This document shows positions 1 through 8,946 of a stretch of DNA of 40,670 bases, in pieces. Under the pieces are notes generated by a model. It searched no databases. It was not told the origin of the DNA and was given only the letters and a program-made list of their open reading frames with translations. The DNA lies in contig JAGABD010000065.1 in the NCBI GenBank assembly GCA_017614795.1, positions 1 to 40,670 on the forward strand. The letters run 5' to 3'. This DNA is from Bacteroidales bacterium (GTDB lineage Bacteria > Bacteroidota > Bacteroidia > Bacteroidales > UBA932). The stretch's first letter is position 1; the number at the start of each line of letters is the position of its first letter. The translations under genes were made by a program, and so were the position numbers.

Positions 1-1291
1 AGAAGGTGTTGCTGAGGCCCGGCACATACTTGCTGTTCCTGAACTGCTGCCAGTCGAGCCACCAGAAGTCCACGCCCATCTCCTCCATCGGATGCAGCAC
101 GGTGGCAAAATAGCTGTCGGCCCAGGCGATCTGGTCCATGCGGAAGGGCACGTAGGTGGGGGAGCCGTCGGCCTTGCGGTAGCCGCGGGGGCCGTCGTAG
201 TCCTCGCCTGCGCGCTGCAGATAATCCTTTACGAAGCTCTCGTAAGGATCCTCGAAAACCTGTATGCCCGAGGCGGGATGCAGGTTCAGGGAAGTCTTGA
301 GCCTGTAGTCGTGCAGTTCGGAAAGAGTGCTGGCGGGGTTGGGGAAGAACTCCTTCTTCCAGCTGTATCCTGTCCATCCCTTGCGCTCGCCGGCCTCGTC
401 CACGCCGTACTCCTTGCTGTAGCCCTTCATTTCGTAGGTCTCGTGCCAGTCCATATCGATAATCATCACGTCGGCGGGGATGCTCAGGTCCTTGAAGTGC
501 TGCGCGAGGTCCACCAGCTCGTAGTCGGAATACATCCAGTAACGGCACCACCAGTAGCCCAGGGCATATTTCGGAGGGATGGGGATGCGGCCCGAGATCT
601 TCGTGAAATCGCCGACCGCATCGGCATAGTCGTGGCCGTAGGCGAAGAGATACCAGTCCTGGCGTTTGCCCTCCGGACGTGCGGCCACCCAATACTTCCA
701 GTCGCAGTCGACGGGCACGAAAAGATGCCTGTTGCTCTCGTCTATCACAGCCCAGCCGTCGCGGGACACGACGCCCTTGTCGTAGGGGTCGACGGTGTAG
801 CCTTCACTGCCGTCGGCATACTTGAACTTGCGTTCGAAGTTGAACTGGTCCAGGGTGCGTGCGGTTCCCAGAAGGTTGCCTGAATCGTCGTCTCCTGGCT
901 TCCAGCTGGCCTTCTTGACGCCTTTCTTGGACTTCGGATCGGCCATATTGAAGGTAACGGAAAGGTTGCCTGCGCTGAATTCCTCCTGTCCCTTGTAGAT
1001 GAGGGTGAGGGCGGAGGTGCGTATCATCAGGGTTTTCGCGCTCTTGCTTACCTTGAACTCAGGCACGGGCAGTTCGCGGTTGACCACTCCGAGGGTGGCC
1101 CTGTCCTCGAAAACCCCGTCTTCGGCCCATTCCATCCTTATCAGACGGGGAGTGAGCACGGTGAAACGCGCCTTGCCGGCAACTACTTCGGCTCCGGCGC
1201 TGGCTTTGGGGTGGAAGGTCTCCTGTGCGGGGAGCGTCATGCAAAAGAGTAGCGCTGCGAGGGCAGCAAAGCTGAATTTTCCGAATCTCAT
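1..1291 (-). CDS. GH31-family glycosidase, N-terminal part (cut by window edge)
   Basis: This is a glycoside hydrolase family 31 enzyme, probably acting on alpha-glycosidic sugars in the periplasm or at the cell surface. The first 430 codons are in the window and the C-terminus lies beyond position 1. The start at 1291 gives a clean signal peptide (MRFGKFSFAALAALLFC, then LPAQ). An N-terminal beta-rich region of about 230 residues follows, then the start of the catalytic barrel: ALGYWWCRYWMYSDYE, VMIIDMDWHE and, near the edge, DFWWLDWQQ. The Asp in WLDWQ (about residue 413) sits where GH31 enzymes carry their nucleophile; the acid/base residue would be outside the window. The WWLDWQ version of the motif resembles Bacteroidota GH31 enzymes of uncertain substrate more than classic WxDMNE alpha-glucosidases. 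It is divergent from pgi and has its own -7 box at 1315-1322. Family assignment is firm; substrate is unknown. Confidence 0.85.
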   Translation of the reverse strand, partial: MRFGKFSFAALAALLFCMTLPAQETFHPKASAGAEVVAGKARFTVLTPRLIRMEWAEDGVFEDRATLGVVNRELPVPEFKVSKSAKTLMIRTSALTLIYKGQEEFSAGNLSVTFNMADPKSKKGVKKASWKPGDDDSGNLLGTARTLDQFNFERKFKYADGSEGYTVDPYDKGVVSRDGWAVIDESNRHLFVPVDCDWKYWVAARPEGKRQDWYLFAYGHDYADAVGDFTKISGRIPIPPKYALGYWWCRYWMYSDYELVDLAQHFKDLSIPADVMIIDMDWHETYEMKGYSKEYGVDEAGERKGWTGYSWKKEFFPNPASTLSELHDYRLKTSLNLHPASGIQVFEDPYESFVKDYLQRAGEDYDGPRGYRKADGSPTYVPFRMDQIAWADSYFATVLHPMEEMGVDFWWLDWQQFRNSKYVPGLSNTF

Positions 1292-1314
1292 GAAATTGGG
1301 CGTTTTAGTTTCTA

Positions 1315-1322
1315 CAAAATTA
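1315..1322 (-). promoter_or_regulatory. -7 promoter box of the GH31 gene
   Basis: Reading the minus strand, TAATTTTG matches the Bacteroidota -7 consensus TAnnTTTG, 23 nt before the GH31 start codon. A weak -33 candidate (GTTG) lies 21 bp upstream. It faces away from the pgi promoter 13 bp to its right. Confidence 0.5.
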
Positions 1323-1335
1323 CGGAATTTTTCGC

Positions 1336-1343
1336 TAAATTTG
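1336..1343 (+). promoter_or_regulatory. -7 promoter box of the pgi operon
   Basis: TAAATTTG is an exact match to TAnnTTTG, 26 nt before the pgi start. A partial -33 element (TTTC at 1309-1312) lies 23 bp upstream. It is the only good promoter candidate I noticed for the seven-gene run that follows. Confidence 0.55.
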
Positions 1344-1369
1344 CAACTCCTAAATTAAAGGGAAAGATT

Positions 1370-2698
1370 ATGGTTAAAGTAGATTTCGGAGGCTGCTCCT
1401 CCTTTGTAAAAGACGCAGAATTCAAAGTTTGGGAAGAAAAGGCTCTCGAGGCGTTCGACGTACTTGAAAGCGAAAAAGGCGAAGGCAACGACTTCCTTGG
1501 CTGGAAAACCCTTCCCGTGGATACCCCTGAATCCCTCATCAAAGACTGCGAAGCGGTCCGCGACGACTGGAAAGGCCTCGGCGTGAACCTCGCCGTGGTT
1601 ATCGGCATCGGCGGTTCCTATCTCGGCGCCCGTTGCGCCATAGAGGCCTTGAGCCATCAGTTCGTACGTCCCGAAGGCGCCATCCAGGTTGTCTTCGCGG
1701 GCAACAACCTCAGCGAAGAGTATCTCGCGGAGCTTATGGACCTCGTGAAGGAGCGCAACGCCGCGTGCGTCGTCATCTCCAAGAGCGGCACCACCACCGA
1801 ACCCGCGGTCGCTTTCCGCGTGGTGAAGGAATATCTCGAAGGCAAGTACGGCAAGGCCGAGGCGTCAAGGCGCATCGTGGCCATCACCGACGAGCACAAG
1901 GGCGCGCTCAAGACCCTTTCCAACCAGGAGGGCTACCGCAGCTTCATAGTTCCCGACAATGTGGGTGGCCGTTTCAGCGTTCTTACCCCGGTGGGACTTC
2001 TGCCCATCGTGCTTGCGGGATTCGACGTCCGCGCAATGCTCAAGGGCGCCGCAGACGAGCGCGAGGCCCTGCTTAAGAAGTGCGAATGCAACCCCGCGGT
2101 GCAGTACGCCGCAATGAGGAATCTGCTTTACTCGGTATATGGCAAGAAGGTCGAGATCCTTGTGAGCTACAATCCCAAGTTCCAGTATCTCGGCGAATGG
2201 TGGAAGCAGCTCTACGGCGAGTCCGAGGGCAAGGACGGCAAGGGAATCTTCCCCGCCAGCGTCAACTTCACCACCGACCTCCATTCGATGGGCCAGTTCA
2301 TCCAGGACGGCGACAGGGTTATGTTCGAGACCGTTGTCAAGGTGGAGAAATCCCGCCGCGAAGTGGTCATCGGCACCGACGCCCAGAACCTCGACCAGCT
2401 CAACTACCTGGCCGGCAAGAGGGTGGAGCATTGCAACGCGATGGCGGCCCTCGGCACCAAGCTCGCCCATATCGACGGCGGAGTGCCCCAGCTGGAGGTC
2501 AGCGTGGAACAGATCGACGAGTACAACCTCGGCGCCATCTTCTACTTCTTCGAGTTCGCCTGCGGCATCTCGGCGTACGTGCTTGGCGTGAATCCTTTCA
2601 ACCAGCCCGGCGTGGAGGCCTACAAGAAGAATATGTTCGCTCTCCTGCGCAAGCCCGGCTACGAGGCCCAGACCGAGGAAATCCTCAAGAGAATCTAG
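1370..2698 (+). CDS. pgi: Glucose-6-phosphate isomerase
   Basis: This cytoplasmic enzyme interconverts glucose-6-phosphate and fructose-6-phosphate. The 442-residue length fits the short bacterial form. Visible family motifs are the phosphate-binding GGSYLGARCAIEAL, SKSGTTTEPAVAF, the signature GGRFSVLTPVGLLP, and FNQPGVEAYK near the C-terminus, which contains the conserved active-site Lys. The ATG at 1370 follows a good -7 box by 26 nt and no upstream ATG competes. It is the first gene of a compact run, 3 bp before the DUF3467 gene. Codon use is GC-rich like its neighbours. Confidence 0.97.
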   Translation: MVKVDFGGCSSFVKDAEFKVWEEKALEAFDVLESEKGEGNDFLGWKTLPVDTPESLIKDCEAVRDDWKGLGVNLAVVIGIGGSYLGARCAIEALSHQFVRPEGAIQVVFAGNNLSEEYLAELMDLVKERNAACVVISKSGTTTEPAVAFRVVKEYLEGKYGKAEASRRIVAITDEHKGALKTLSNQEGYRSFIVPDNVGGRFSVLTPVGLLPIVLAGFDVRAMLKGAADEREALLKKCECNPAVQYAAMRNLLYSVYGKKVEILVSYNPKFQYLGEWWKQLYGESEGKDGKGIFPASVNFTTDLHSMGQFIQDGDRVMFETVVKVEKSRREVVIGTDAQNLDQLNYLAGKRVEHCNAMAALGTKLAHIDGGVPQLEVSVEQIDEYNLGAIFYFFEFACGISAYVLGVNPFNQPGVEAYKKNMFALLRKPGYEAQTEEILKRI

Positions 2699-2701
2699 AT
2701 T

Positions 2702-3013
2702 ATGGAAGAAAAGAAAGTCAACATAAACCTTGACCCCCAGATCGCGGGCGGAAGCTATTCCAACCTGGCGATTATCTCGCATACCAAAAGCGAGTTCGTG
2801 CTCGATTTCGCGAGCACCCTGCCCGGCATGCCCGGCCCCAAGGTGAACAGCCGCATCATAATGACTCCGGAGCACGCCAAGAGGCTTCTGAACGCGCTTG
2901 CCGAGAATATGGGCAAGTACGAGTCGCATTTCGGCCCCGTGGACCTTTCCGACGGTCAGGGCGCAACCCTTAATCTCGGGGACCTGATGCCCGGAGGAGG
3001 AGCCAAGTCGTAA
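2702..3013 (+). CDS. DUF3467 family small protein
   Basis: This 103-residue soluble protein has no signal peptide and no known catalytic motif. It matches the DUF3467 family, which has conserved NINLDP near the N-terminus, SNLAIISHTKSEFVLDF in the middle and a C-terminal helix (MTPEHAKRLLNALAENMGKYE). The function of the family is unknown as far as I know. It lies 3 bp after pgi, and its TAA stop overlaps the kdsC start (TAATG), so it is co-translated with sugar and lipopolysaccharide genes. The C-terminal tail is glycine-rich (MPGGGAKS). The family call comes from sequence memory and is fairly sure; any role in sugar metabolism would be a guess. Confidence 0.85.
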   Translation: MEEKKVNINLDPQIAGGSYSNLAIISHTKSEFVLDFASTLPGMPGPKVNSRIIMTPEHAKRLLNALAENMGKYESHFGPVDLSDGQGATLNLGDLMPGGGAKS

Positions 3014-3534
3014 TGGGCTGGAAGGACATCAAGGCCGTCACGATGGACGTCGACGGGGTGCTTACGGACGGCAGCCTCATCTCCTACGACAACCACGACC
3101 AGATTCGCGTGTTCAACGCCAAGGACAGCTTCGGGCTGCGGGTGGCGAAGATGCGCGGCCTGCGTCTGGGCGTGTTCACGGGAGGGGAGACCGAAGGCGT
3201 GCGACACCGCGTGGAGATTTGCGGAGTGCCGGCCGAGGACATCCATCTGGGATGCCGCGGAAAGATGCACGCTTTCCGGGAATTCTGCGACAAGTACGGT
3301 CTGAAGCCCTCCGAGGTGCTTTTCATCGGCGACGACGTGCCCGACATCCCGGTCATCAAGGCCGCCGGCATAGGGGCCGTTCCGGCAGATGCGTCGAGGG
3401 ACGCCATCGCTGCCGCGGATTATGTCTGCGACGTGCCCGGCGGAAGGGGATGCGTCCGCGAGGTTGTGGAGAGGGTTCTCCGCGCCCGCAAGCTCTGGTA
3501 TTTCGAAGAAGACGAATACGAAAAGATATTCTGA
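3013..3534 (+). CDS. kdsC: 3-deoxy-D-manno-octulosonate 8-phosphate phosphatase (KdsC-type HAD)
   Basis: This HAD-superfamily phosphatase most likely removes phosphate from KDO-8-phosphate on the way to lipopolysaccharide. The 173 residues match the small, cap-less C0 form of KdsC, which works as a tetramer. The nucleophile motif is MDVDGVLTDG (Asp12, Asp14). The later motif FIGDDVPDIPV supplies the metal-binding acids. The start overlaps the DUF3467 stop, and its own TGA overlaps the maf ATG (TGATG). A related sugar phosphate substrate cannot be excluded from sequence alone, but KdsC-type is the usual reading for this length and motif set. Confidence 0.9.
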   Translation: MGWKDIKAVTMDVDGVLTDGSLISYDNHDQIRVFNAKDSFGLRVAKMRGLRLGVFTGGETEGVRHRVEICGVPAEDIHLGCRGKMHAFREFCDKYGLKPSEVLFIGDDVPDIPVIKAAGIGAVPADASRDAIAAADYVCDVPGGRGCVREVVERVLRARKLWYFEEDEYEKIF

Positions 3535-4121
3535 TGGACCTTAACGGAAAACGTCTGATTCTAGCCAGCAACTCCCCGAGAAGGCAGGAGCTGCTGAAAG
3601 GCCTTGACGTTGATTTCGTGATAGATACTAAGAATGATTTCGAGGAACGCTTCAGCGACGACACGCCCCACTGCGAGGTGCCCGCGCTGATGTCCAGGGG
3701 CAAGAGCCACGGCTTCCACAGGCCTCTGGAAAAGGACGAAATTCTCATCACTTCCGACACTATGGTGCTGCTCGGGGGCAAGATCCTGGGCAAGCCTTCT
3801 TCCCGCGAGGACGCAGTGCGGATGCTAAAAACCCTTTCGGGGCAGACCCACGAGGTGATCACTGCCGTTACGATTCGCGACGGTCTCGGCTTCGAAGAGA
3901 CTTTCACCGACTCCACGCTGGTGACATTCGCCGCGCTGGACGACGACGAAATAGATTATTATCTTACCAAATACAGGCCCTTCGACAAGGCTGGCGCCTA
4001 CGGAGTGCAGGAGTGGATAGGCTACGTGGCCATCACCCGGCTCGAAGGCTCCTTCTACAACGTGATGGGCTTTCCCGTGCACAAGGTGTACGGACATTTG
4101 CTTGAATTCGTAAAACATTAG
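3534..4121 (+). CDS. maf: Maf-like nucleoside triphosphate pyrophosphatase
   Basis: Maf proteins hydrolyse nucleoside triphosphates to monophosphates and are proposed to clear non-canonical or excess nucleotides. This one has 195 residues. It starts with the hallmark ASNSPRRQELL, and has TSDTMVLLGGKILGKP with the catalytic-region Asp, then KAGAYGVQEWIG and GSFYNVMGFPVHKVY. The KAGAYGVQ pattern resembles the dTTP/UTP-specific YhdE branch. The ATG at 3534 overlaps the kdsC stop. The open frame continues upstream inside kdsC, but the family motif begins only nine residues after this ATG, so the short start is right. Confidence 0.92.
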   Translation: MDLNGKRLILASNSPRRQELLKGLDVDFVIDTKNDFEERFSDDTPHCEVPALMSRGKSHGFHRPLEKDEILITSDTMVLLGGKILGKPSSREDAVRMLKTLSGQTHEVITAVTIRDGLGFEETFTDSTLVTFAALDDDEIDYYLTKYRPFDKAGAYGVQEWIGYVAITRLEGSFYNVMGFPVHKVYGHLLEFVKH

Positions 4122-4127
4122 ACTCAT

Positions 4128-6764
4128 ATGGAACTCAGTGCCAAGTACAATCCCGCCGAAGTGGAGGACAAGTGGTATGCGTATTGGACGCAGCACCGCT
4201 TCTTCCATTCCGAACCGGACAGCCGTGAACCTTATACGATAGTGATTCCGCCCCCGAACGTGACGGGAATCCTGCATATGGGCCACGTGCTCAACAACAC
4301 GCTCAACGACGTGCTCATCCGCAACGCGCGCATGCACGGCAAGAACGCCTGCTGGGTGCCCGGCACCGACCACGCTTCCATCGCTACCGAAAGCAAGGTG
4401 GTGGCGAAGCTCAAGGCCGAAGGCATCTCCAAGGAGGATATCGGCCGCGAAGAGTTCCTGAAGCACGCCTGGGCCTGGAAAGAGGAGCACGGCGGCATCA
4501 TCCTGCAGCAGCTCCGCAAGCTCGGTTGCTCCTGCGACTGGGACCGCACCCGCTTCACGATGGAGCCCGCGCTCAGCGAGGCCGTCATCAACACCTTCGT
4601 GTACTTCTACAAGAAGGGCTGGATCTACAAGGGCGTGCGTATGGTCAACTGGGACCCCGAGGCCCTCACCGCGGTGAGCGACGACGAGGTCATCCACAAG
4701 GACACCAAGAGCCATTTCTACCATCTGAAATACTACATCTCCGACGGCAAGGGCAATCCTACCGACAAGTATCTGGTGATAGCCACAACCCGTCCCGAGA
4801 CCATTATGGCGGATGCCGCCATCTGCGTGAATCCCAAGGACGAGAGGCACTTCTGGCTGAAGGGCAAGAAGGTGCTTATCCCTCTGATAAACAGGGAGAT
4901 ACCCGTCATCGAGGATGACTACGTGGAGATGGACTTCGGTACCGGCTGCCTCAAGGTGACTCCGGCACACGACGTGCACGACTATGAAATCGGCCTCCGC
5001 CACAACCTGCCCGTGCTCGAGATTATCGACGACCACGGCAAGCTGAACGAGAAGGCGCAGATACTGGTGGGCGAGGACCGTTTCGTCGCCCGCAAGAAGA
5101 TAGTGAAGATGCTGGAAGAGGCGGGAAACCTGCTCAAGGTGGAGGACTACACTTCGCCCGTGGGTTATTCCGAGCGTACCGACGCGGTCATCGAGCCGAA
5201 ACTCTCCGCGCAGTGGTTCCTGAAGATGGATACCCTCGCGAAGATGGCAATGGAGACCGTGGAAAGCGGCCGCACCAAGTTCGTGCCCGAACGCTATGTC
5301 AACACATACCGCCACTGGATGGAGAACGCCCACGACTGGTGCATTTCGCGCCAGCTCTGGTGGGGCCAGCGCATCCCCGCATACTACCTGCCGGACGGCT
5401 CCTACGTGGTGGAAGCAACGCCTGAAGCCGCTCTTAAGGCCGCACAGGCAAAGAATCCATCCATCAAGGCGGAAGACCTCAGGCAGGACGAGGACGTGCT
5501 CGACACCTGGTTCAGTTCCTGGCTTTGGCTCATCTCCGTGTTCGACCCGGAACTTCCCGGACATCCCGAACACAAGCCCAACGCCGACCTGGCATATTAC
5601 TATCCCACCTCCGACCTCGTGACCGGCCCGGACATCATCTTCTTCTGGGTGGCGCGAATGATTATGGCGGGCGAGGAGTTTATGGGCAAACAGCCCTTCT
5701 CCAACGTGTATTTCACCGGCATCGTGCGCGACAAGATCGGCCGCAAGATGAGCAAGACGCTCGGCAACTCGCCGAACCCTCTCGACTTGATAGAGAAATA
5801 TGGCGCCGATGCGGTGCGAATCGGCATGCTGCTGTGCTCCAGCGCCGGCAACGACATCTTCTACGACGAATCGCAGGTGGAGCAGGGACGTAACTTCTGC
5901 GCCAAGATATGGAACGCCTGGAGGCTGGTGAGCGGCTGGACCGCCGAGCCCGGCGCAAAGCAGGACGAGACCTGCGCCGCCGCCGTGAAGTGGTTCGACG
6001 CCCTGCTCAGCAAGACAATCGCCGACGTGGAGGACCATTACTCGAAATTCCGCATCTCCGATGCCCTGATGGCCATCTACAAGCTCTTCTGGGACGATTT
6101 CTGCAGCTGGTACCTCGAGATGGTGAAGCCCGGTTCGGGCAAGAGCATCGATGCCGCTACGCTGGAGGCGACCGTGACCTTCTTCGAGAAGCTCCTGGTT
6201 CTCATCCACCCTGTGATGCCTTTCATCACCGAGGAACTCTGGCAGGCGATGAAGGAGCGCCCCGAAGGCTCGACCATAATGTATGCCCAGGCTCCCAAGG
6301 CGGGCAGGTTCGATCCCGCATTCCTCGCAGGCTTCGATGTCGCTCGCGACGTGATCATCGGCGTCCGTTCGCTCCGCCAGAAGAACAATATCCCTCCCAA
6401 GGACCGTCTGGAGGTTAATCTCGAAGGCGCGGCGGCGCTCAAGGAGCTCTTCCCGGTGCTTTCAAAGCTTGCCAATGCGGATGTCCGCGAAGGCTCGGCC
6501 GAAGGCCCCGCCGCATCGTTCATCTGCGGTACCGTAAAAGCGACAGTGCCTATGGGCGGATTCGTCGACACCGAGGCGGAACGCGCCAAACTGGAGGCAG
6601 AACTCGAGCACCAGCGCGGCTTCCTCGCCGGAGTGCAGCGCAAACTCGCCAACGAGAAGTTCGTTTCCGGCGCCCCCGAGGCCGTGGTTGCGCTCGAGCG
6701 CAAGAAAGAGGCGGACGCCCTCGCCAGGATACAGGCCCTTGAAGAATCCCTGAAATCGCTATGA
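4128..6764 (+). CDS. valS: Valine--tRNA ligase
   Basis: This class I aminoacyl-tRNA synthetase charges tRNA-Val. It has 878 residues, normal for a bacterial ValRS. The HIGH-type motif is HMGH in PPNVTGILHMGHVLN, about 50 residues in. The KMSKS-type motif is KMSKT in GRKMSKTLGNSPNP, around residue 540. An editing domain lies between them (TTRPETIMADAAI and TPAHDVHDYEIG). The C-terminal 65 residues form the charged coiled-coil arm typical of ValRS. It lies 6 bp after maf, and its stop overlaps the next start by the common ATGA arrangement. Confidence 0.98.
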   Translation: MELSAKYNPAEVEDKWYAYWTQHRFFHSEPDSREPYTIVIPPPNVTGILHMGHVLNNTLNDVLIRNARMHGKNACWVPGTDHASIATESKVVAKLKAEGISKEDIGREEFLKHAWAWKEEHGGIILQQLRKLGCSCDWDRTRFTMEPALSEAVINTFVYFYKKGWIYKGVRMVNWDPEALTAVSDDEVIHKDTKSHFYHLKYYISDGKGNPTDKYLVIATTRPETIMADAAICVNPKDERHFWLKGKKVLIPLINREIPVIEDDYVEMDFGTGCLKVTPAHDVHDYEIGLRHNLPVLEIIDDHGKLNEKAQILVGEDRFVARKKIVKMLEEAGNLLKVEDYTSPVGYSERTDAVIEPKLSAQWFLKMDTLAKMAMETVESGRTKFVPERYVNTYRHWMENAHDWCISRQLWWGQRIPAYYLPDGSYVVEATPEAALKAAQAKNPSIKAEDLRQDEDVLDTWFSSWLWLISVFDPELPGHPEHKPNADLAYYYPTSDLVTGPDIIFFWVARMIMAGEEFMGKQPFSNVYFTGIVRDKIGRKMSKTLGNSPNPLDLIEKYGADAVRIGMLLCSSAGNDIFYDESQVEQGRNFCAKIWNAWRLVSGWTAEPGAKQDETCAAAVKWFDALLSKTIADVEDHYSKFRISDALMAIYKLFWDDFCSWYLEMVKPGSGKSIDAATLEATVTFFEKLLVLIHPVMPFITEELWQAMKERPEGSTIMYAQAPKAGRFDPAFLAGFDVARDVIIGVRSLRQKNNIPPKDRLEVNLEGAAALKELFPVLSKLANADVREGSAEGPAASFICGTVKATVPMGGFVDTEAERAKLEAELEHQRGFLAGVQRKLANEKFVSGAPEAVVALERKKEADALARIQALEESLKSL

Positions 6765-7168
6765 TCACTTACGAGACATCCTTCCCGGTGCGCTACTACG
6801 AGTGCGACCCTATGGGCATCGTGCACCACAGCAACTATATCCGATATTTCGAGATAGCCCGCGACCAGATGATTGCGGAATGGGGCTACGGCATGGAGAA
6901 ATGCGCCGCCGACGGCCTCGTGTTCCCGGTGGTGTCGGTGAACGTGAAGTTCCGCCATTCCCTCTACGTGGGGGATACGGCCCGGGTGGTAGTTAGTATC
7001 GAGAGCCTTCCTCTGGCCAAGATGACCGTGCACGAGTGCGTCTACAACCAGCACGGCGACCTCTGCGCCGAAGGTGACGTGGTGCTCGGCTTCATGAACA
7101 GCGAGACAGGCCGCATAATGCCCTGCCCGGAGAAGTTCATGGAAGTGCTGAAGGCTAACGAGAAGTGA
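6761..7168 (+). CDS. YbgC/FadM-like acyl-CoA thioesterase (hot-dog fold)
   Basis: This 135-residue single hot-dog domain protein probably hydrolyses an acyl-CoA or acyl-ACP thioester. The catalytic signature of the 4-hydroxybenzoyl-CoA thioesterase family is clear: VRYYECDPMGIVHHSNYIRYFE, with the catalytic Asp at residue 16. The substrate cannot be read from sequence. It overlaps valS by ATGA and the ABC-F gene by GTGA, so all three should be translated from one mRNA. In many bacteria ybgC sits with tol-pal genes; that is not the case here. Confidence 0.87.
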   Translation: MITYETSFPVRYYECDPMGIVHHSNYIRYFEIARDQMIAEWGYGMEKCAADGLVFPVVSVNVKFRHSLYVGDTARVVVSIESLPLAKMTVHECVYNQHGDLCAEGDVVLGFMNSETGRIMPCPEKFMEVLKANEK

Positions 7169-8946
7169 TTTCAATCAACAATCTCACCGTCAGTTACGGC
7201 AGTTTCACGCTGCTGGACGGCATCAATTTCCATATCTCCGAACGCGACAAGATCGGCCTGACGGGCAAGAACGGGGCGGGGAAGAGTACGCTTATGAAAC
7301 TCATCGTGGGGCTTCAGAGTCCCACTTCCGGCTCGGTGGACAAGCCCGACGGCATCCGCATAGGGTATCTTCCGCAGATAATGGAGCATCACAAGGGCCG
7401 CAGCGTCATAGACGAGGTGAAGGGTTCCTGCCCCCAGGCGGGCCCCGGAGAGGCCGAGAAGACGCTTTGCGGGCTTGGCTTCCTCCCGGGTGAGCTGGAG
7501 CGTATGTGCGAAACCTTCAGCCAGGGCTGGAACATGCGCATCGAACTTGCCAAGATCCTCCTCTCGCGCCCGGACCTGATGCTTCTGGACGAACCCACCA
7601 ACCATCTGGACATAGAGTCCATAGAGTGGCTCGAGGGCTATCTGAAGGACTTCCGCGGCGCGATCGTGCTGGTGTCCCACGACCGCAAGTTCCTGGACGG
7701 CGTAACCAACCGCACGGTGGAGATAATGCTGGGGCACATTCACGACTACAAGGTGCCGTACTCCAAGTACATCGAGCTCCGCGCCGAGCGTATGGAGCAG
7801 CAGACGGCCGCCTACGAGAACCAGCAGCGGATGATACGCAAGACCGAGGAGTTCATCCGCACGTTCCGCTACAAGCCCACCAAGAGCCAGCAGGTTCAGC
7901 AGCGCATCAGGGCCCTGGGCAAGCTGGACATAATAGAGATAGACGAAACCGACAACGCAACCCTCACGGTGAAGTTTCCTCCCGCCCCGCGTTGCGGCGA
8001 CATAGCCTTCAAGACCGTGGAGGTGACTGCCGGATATGGCAGCAAGACGGTTTTCTCCAATGCAAGCATTGAAATAAAAAGGGGGGAGAAAGTGGCTTTC
8101 GTAGGCCGTAACGGCGAGGGAAAGACCACGATGATGAGGGTGATGACAGGGGAGTTGACGCCATTCGCCGGCGAAGTCAAGCCCGGCCACAACGTGTCCA
8201 TAGGCTATTACGCGCAGAACCAGGAGGAGGTTCTCGACCCTTCGGACACCGTCTGGTCCACTCTCGACAGGGTTGCCACAGGCGACATACGCAGCCGCCT
8301 GCGCGACCTTCTGGCGCAGTTCCTTTTCCGCGGAGAAGACATCGACAAGCGCGTCAGCGTGTTGTCGGGAGGGGAGAGGGCGCGTCTCGGAATGGCCCGT
8401 CTGATGCTCCAGAGCCACAATCTGCTGCTCCTCGACGAGCCTACCAACCATATGGACATCAAGTCCAAGGATATCCTGAAGGCGGCCCTCAAGTCCTATG
8501 ACGGGGCCCTCGTCGTGGTGTCGCATGACCGCGACTTCCTTGACGGCCTGGTGGACAAGATATACGAGTTCCGCGAGGGCCGCGTGAAGGAACATCTGGG
8601 CGGAGTGGCCGAATTTTTGGCCCGCAGGCGTCTTGAGAATCTGCAGGAACTAGAGAGAAAGGCGCCGGAGGCCCCTAAAACGCCCGCTAAGGAGCCCGAA
8701 CAGCAAAAGGCGGCCAAGGTCTCGTTCGAGGAGATGAAGGCCCGCAGCCGCGAAGAAAAGCGCCGCCGCAGCCGCATCGAATGGCTGGAGAAGCAGATCG
8801 CCCCTCTGGAAGAGCGTCAGAAGGCCATAGAAAAAGTCCTCCAGGCACCCGGCCCGGAGGACGATATAATGGAACTCACGCGGGAGTATCTTGAAAACAA
8901 GCGCAGTCTCGACGCCCTGACTGACGAGTGGGGCAGTCTGATCTAG
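7165..8946 (+). CDS. ABC-F family ATPase (Uup/YdiF-like)
   Basis: This cytoplasmic protein has two ABC ATPase domains and no membrane segments, as in ABC-F factors that act at the ribosome. Domain 1 has Walker A GKNGAGKST (34-42) and LLDEPTNHLDIES. Its signature is degenerate (FSQGWNMRIELAK). Domain 2 has Walker A GRNGEGKTT, LSGGERARLGMARL and LLDEPTNHMD. The linker between them is basic and helical. The last 110 residues hold a Lys/Pro-rich stretch and a charged coiled coil like the Uup C-terminal domain. The start is GTG, overlapping the previous stop. A housekeeping translation role is more likely than antibiotic resistance, since the neighbours are core genes. The TAG stop shares a CTAG palindrome with the stop of cinA. 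Confidence 0.93.
   Translation: MISINNLTVSYGSFTLLDGINFHISERDKIGLTGKNGAGKSTLMKLIVGLQSPTSGSVDKPDGIRIGYLPQIMEHHKGRSVIDEVKGSCPQAGPGEAEKTLCGLGFLPGELERMCETFSQGWNMRIELAKILLSRPDLMLLDEPTNHLDIESIEWLEGYLKDFRGAIVLVSHDRKFLDGVTNRTVEIMLGHIHDYKVPYSKYIELRAERMEQQTAAYENQQRMIRKTEEFIRTFRYKPTKSQQVQQRIRALGKLDIIEIDETDNATLTVKFPPAPRCGDIAFKTVEVTAGYGSKTVFSNASIEIKRGEKVAFVGRNGEGKTTMMRVMTGELTPFAGEVKPGHNVSIGYYAQNQEEVLDPSDTVWSTLDRVATGDIRSRLRDLLAQFLFRGEDIDKRVSVLSGGERARLGMARLMLQSHNLLLLDEPTNHMDIKSKDILKAALKSYDGALVVVSHDRDFLDGLVDKIYEFREGRVKEHLGGVAEFLARRRLENLQELERKAPEAPKTPAKEPEQQKAAKVSFEEMKARSREEKRRRSRIEWLEKQIAPLEERQKAIEKVLQAPGPEDDIMELTREYLENKRSLDALTDEWGSLI

Noticed and set aside
3825..6209. Minus-strand open frame of 794 codons across valS
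   Set aside because: It is the shadow of a GC-rich gene: its protein is His/Val/Leu/Ala-rich with no motif, while the plus strand encodes a complete ValRS.
7171..8595. Minus-strand open frame of 474 codons across the ABC-F gene
   Set aside because: It mirrors the codon bias of the ABC-F gene and shows no recognisable domain.
7165..8946. ABC-F protein as an antibiotic resistance factor
   Set aside because: The Uup-like C-terminal coiled coil and the core-gene operon favour a housekeeping role; nothing in the sequence points to resistance.
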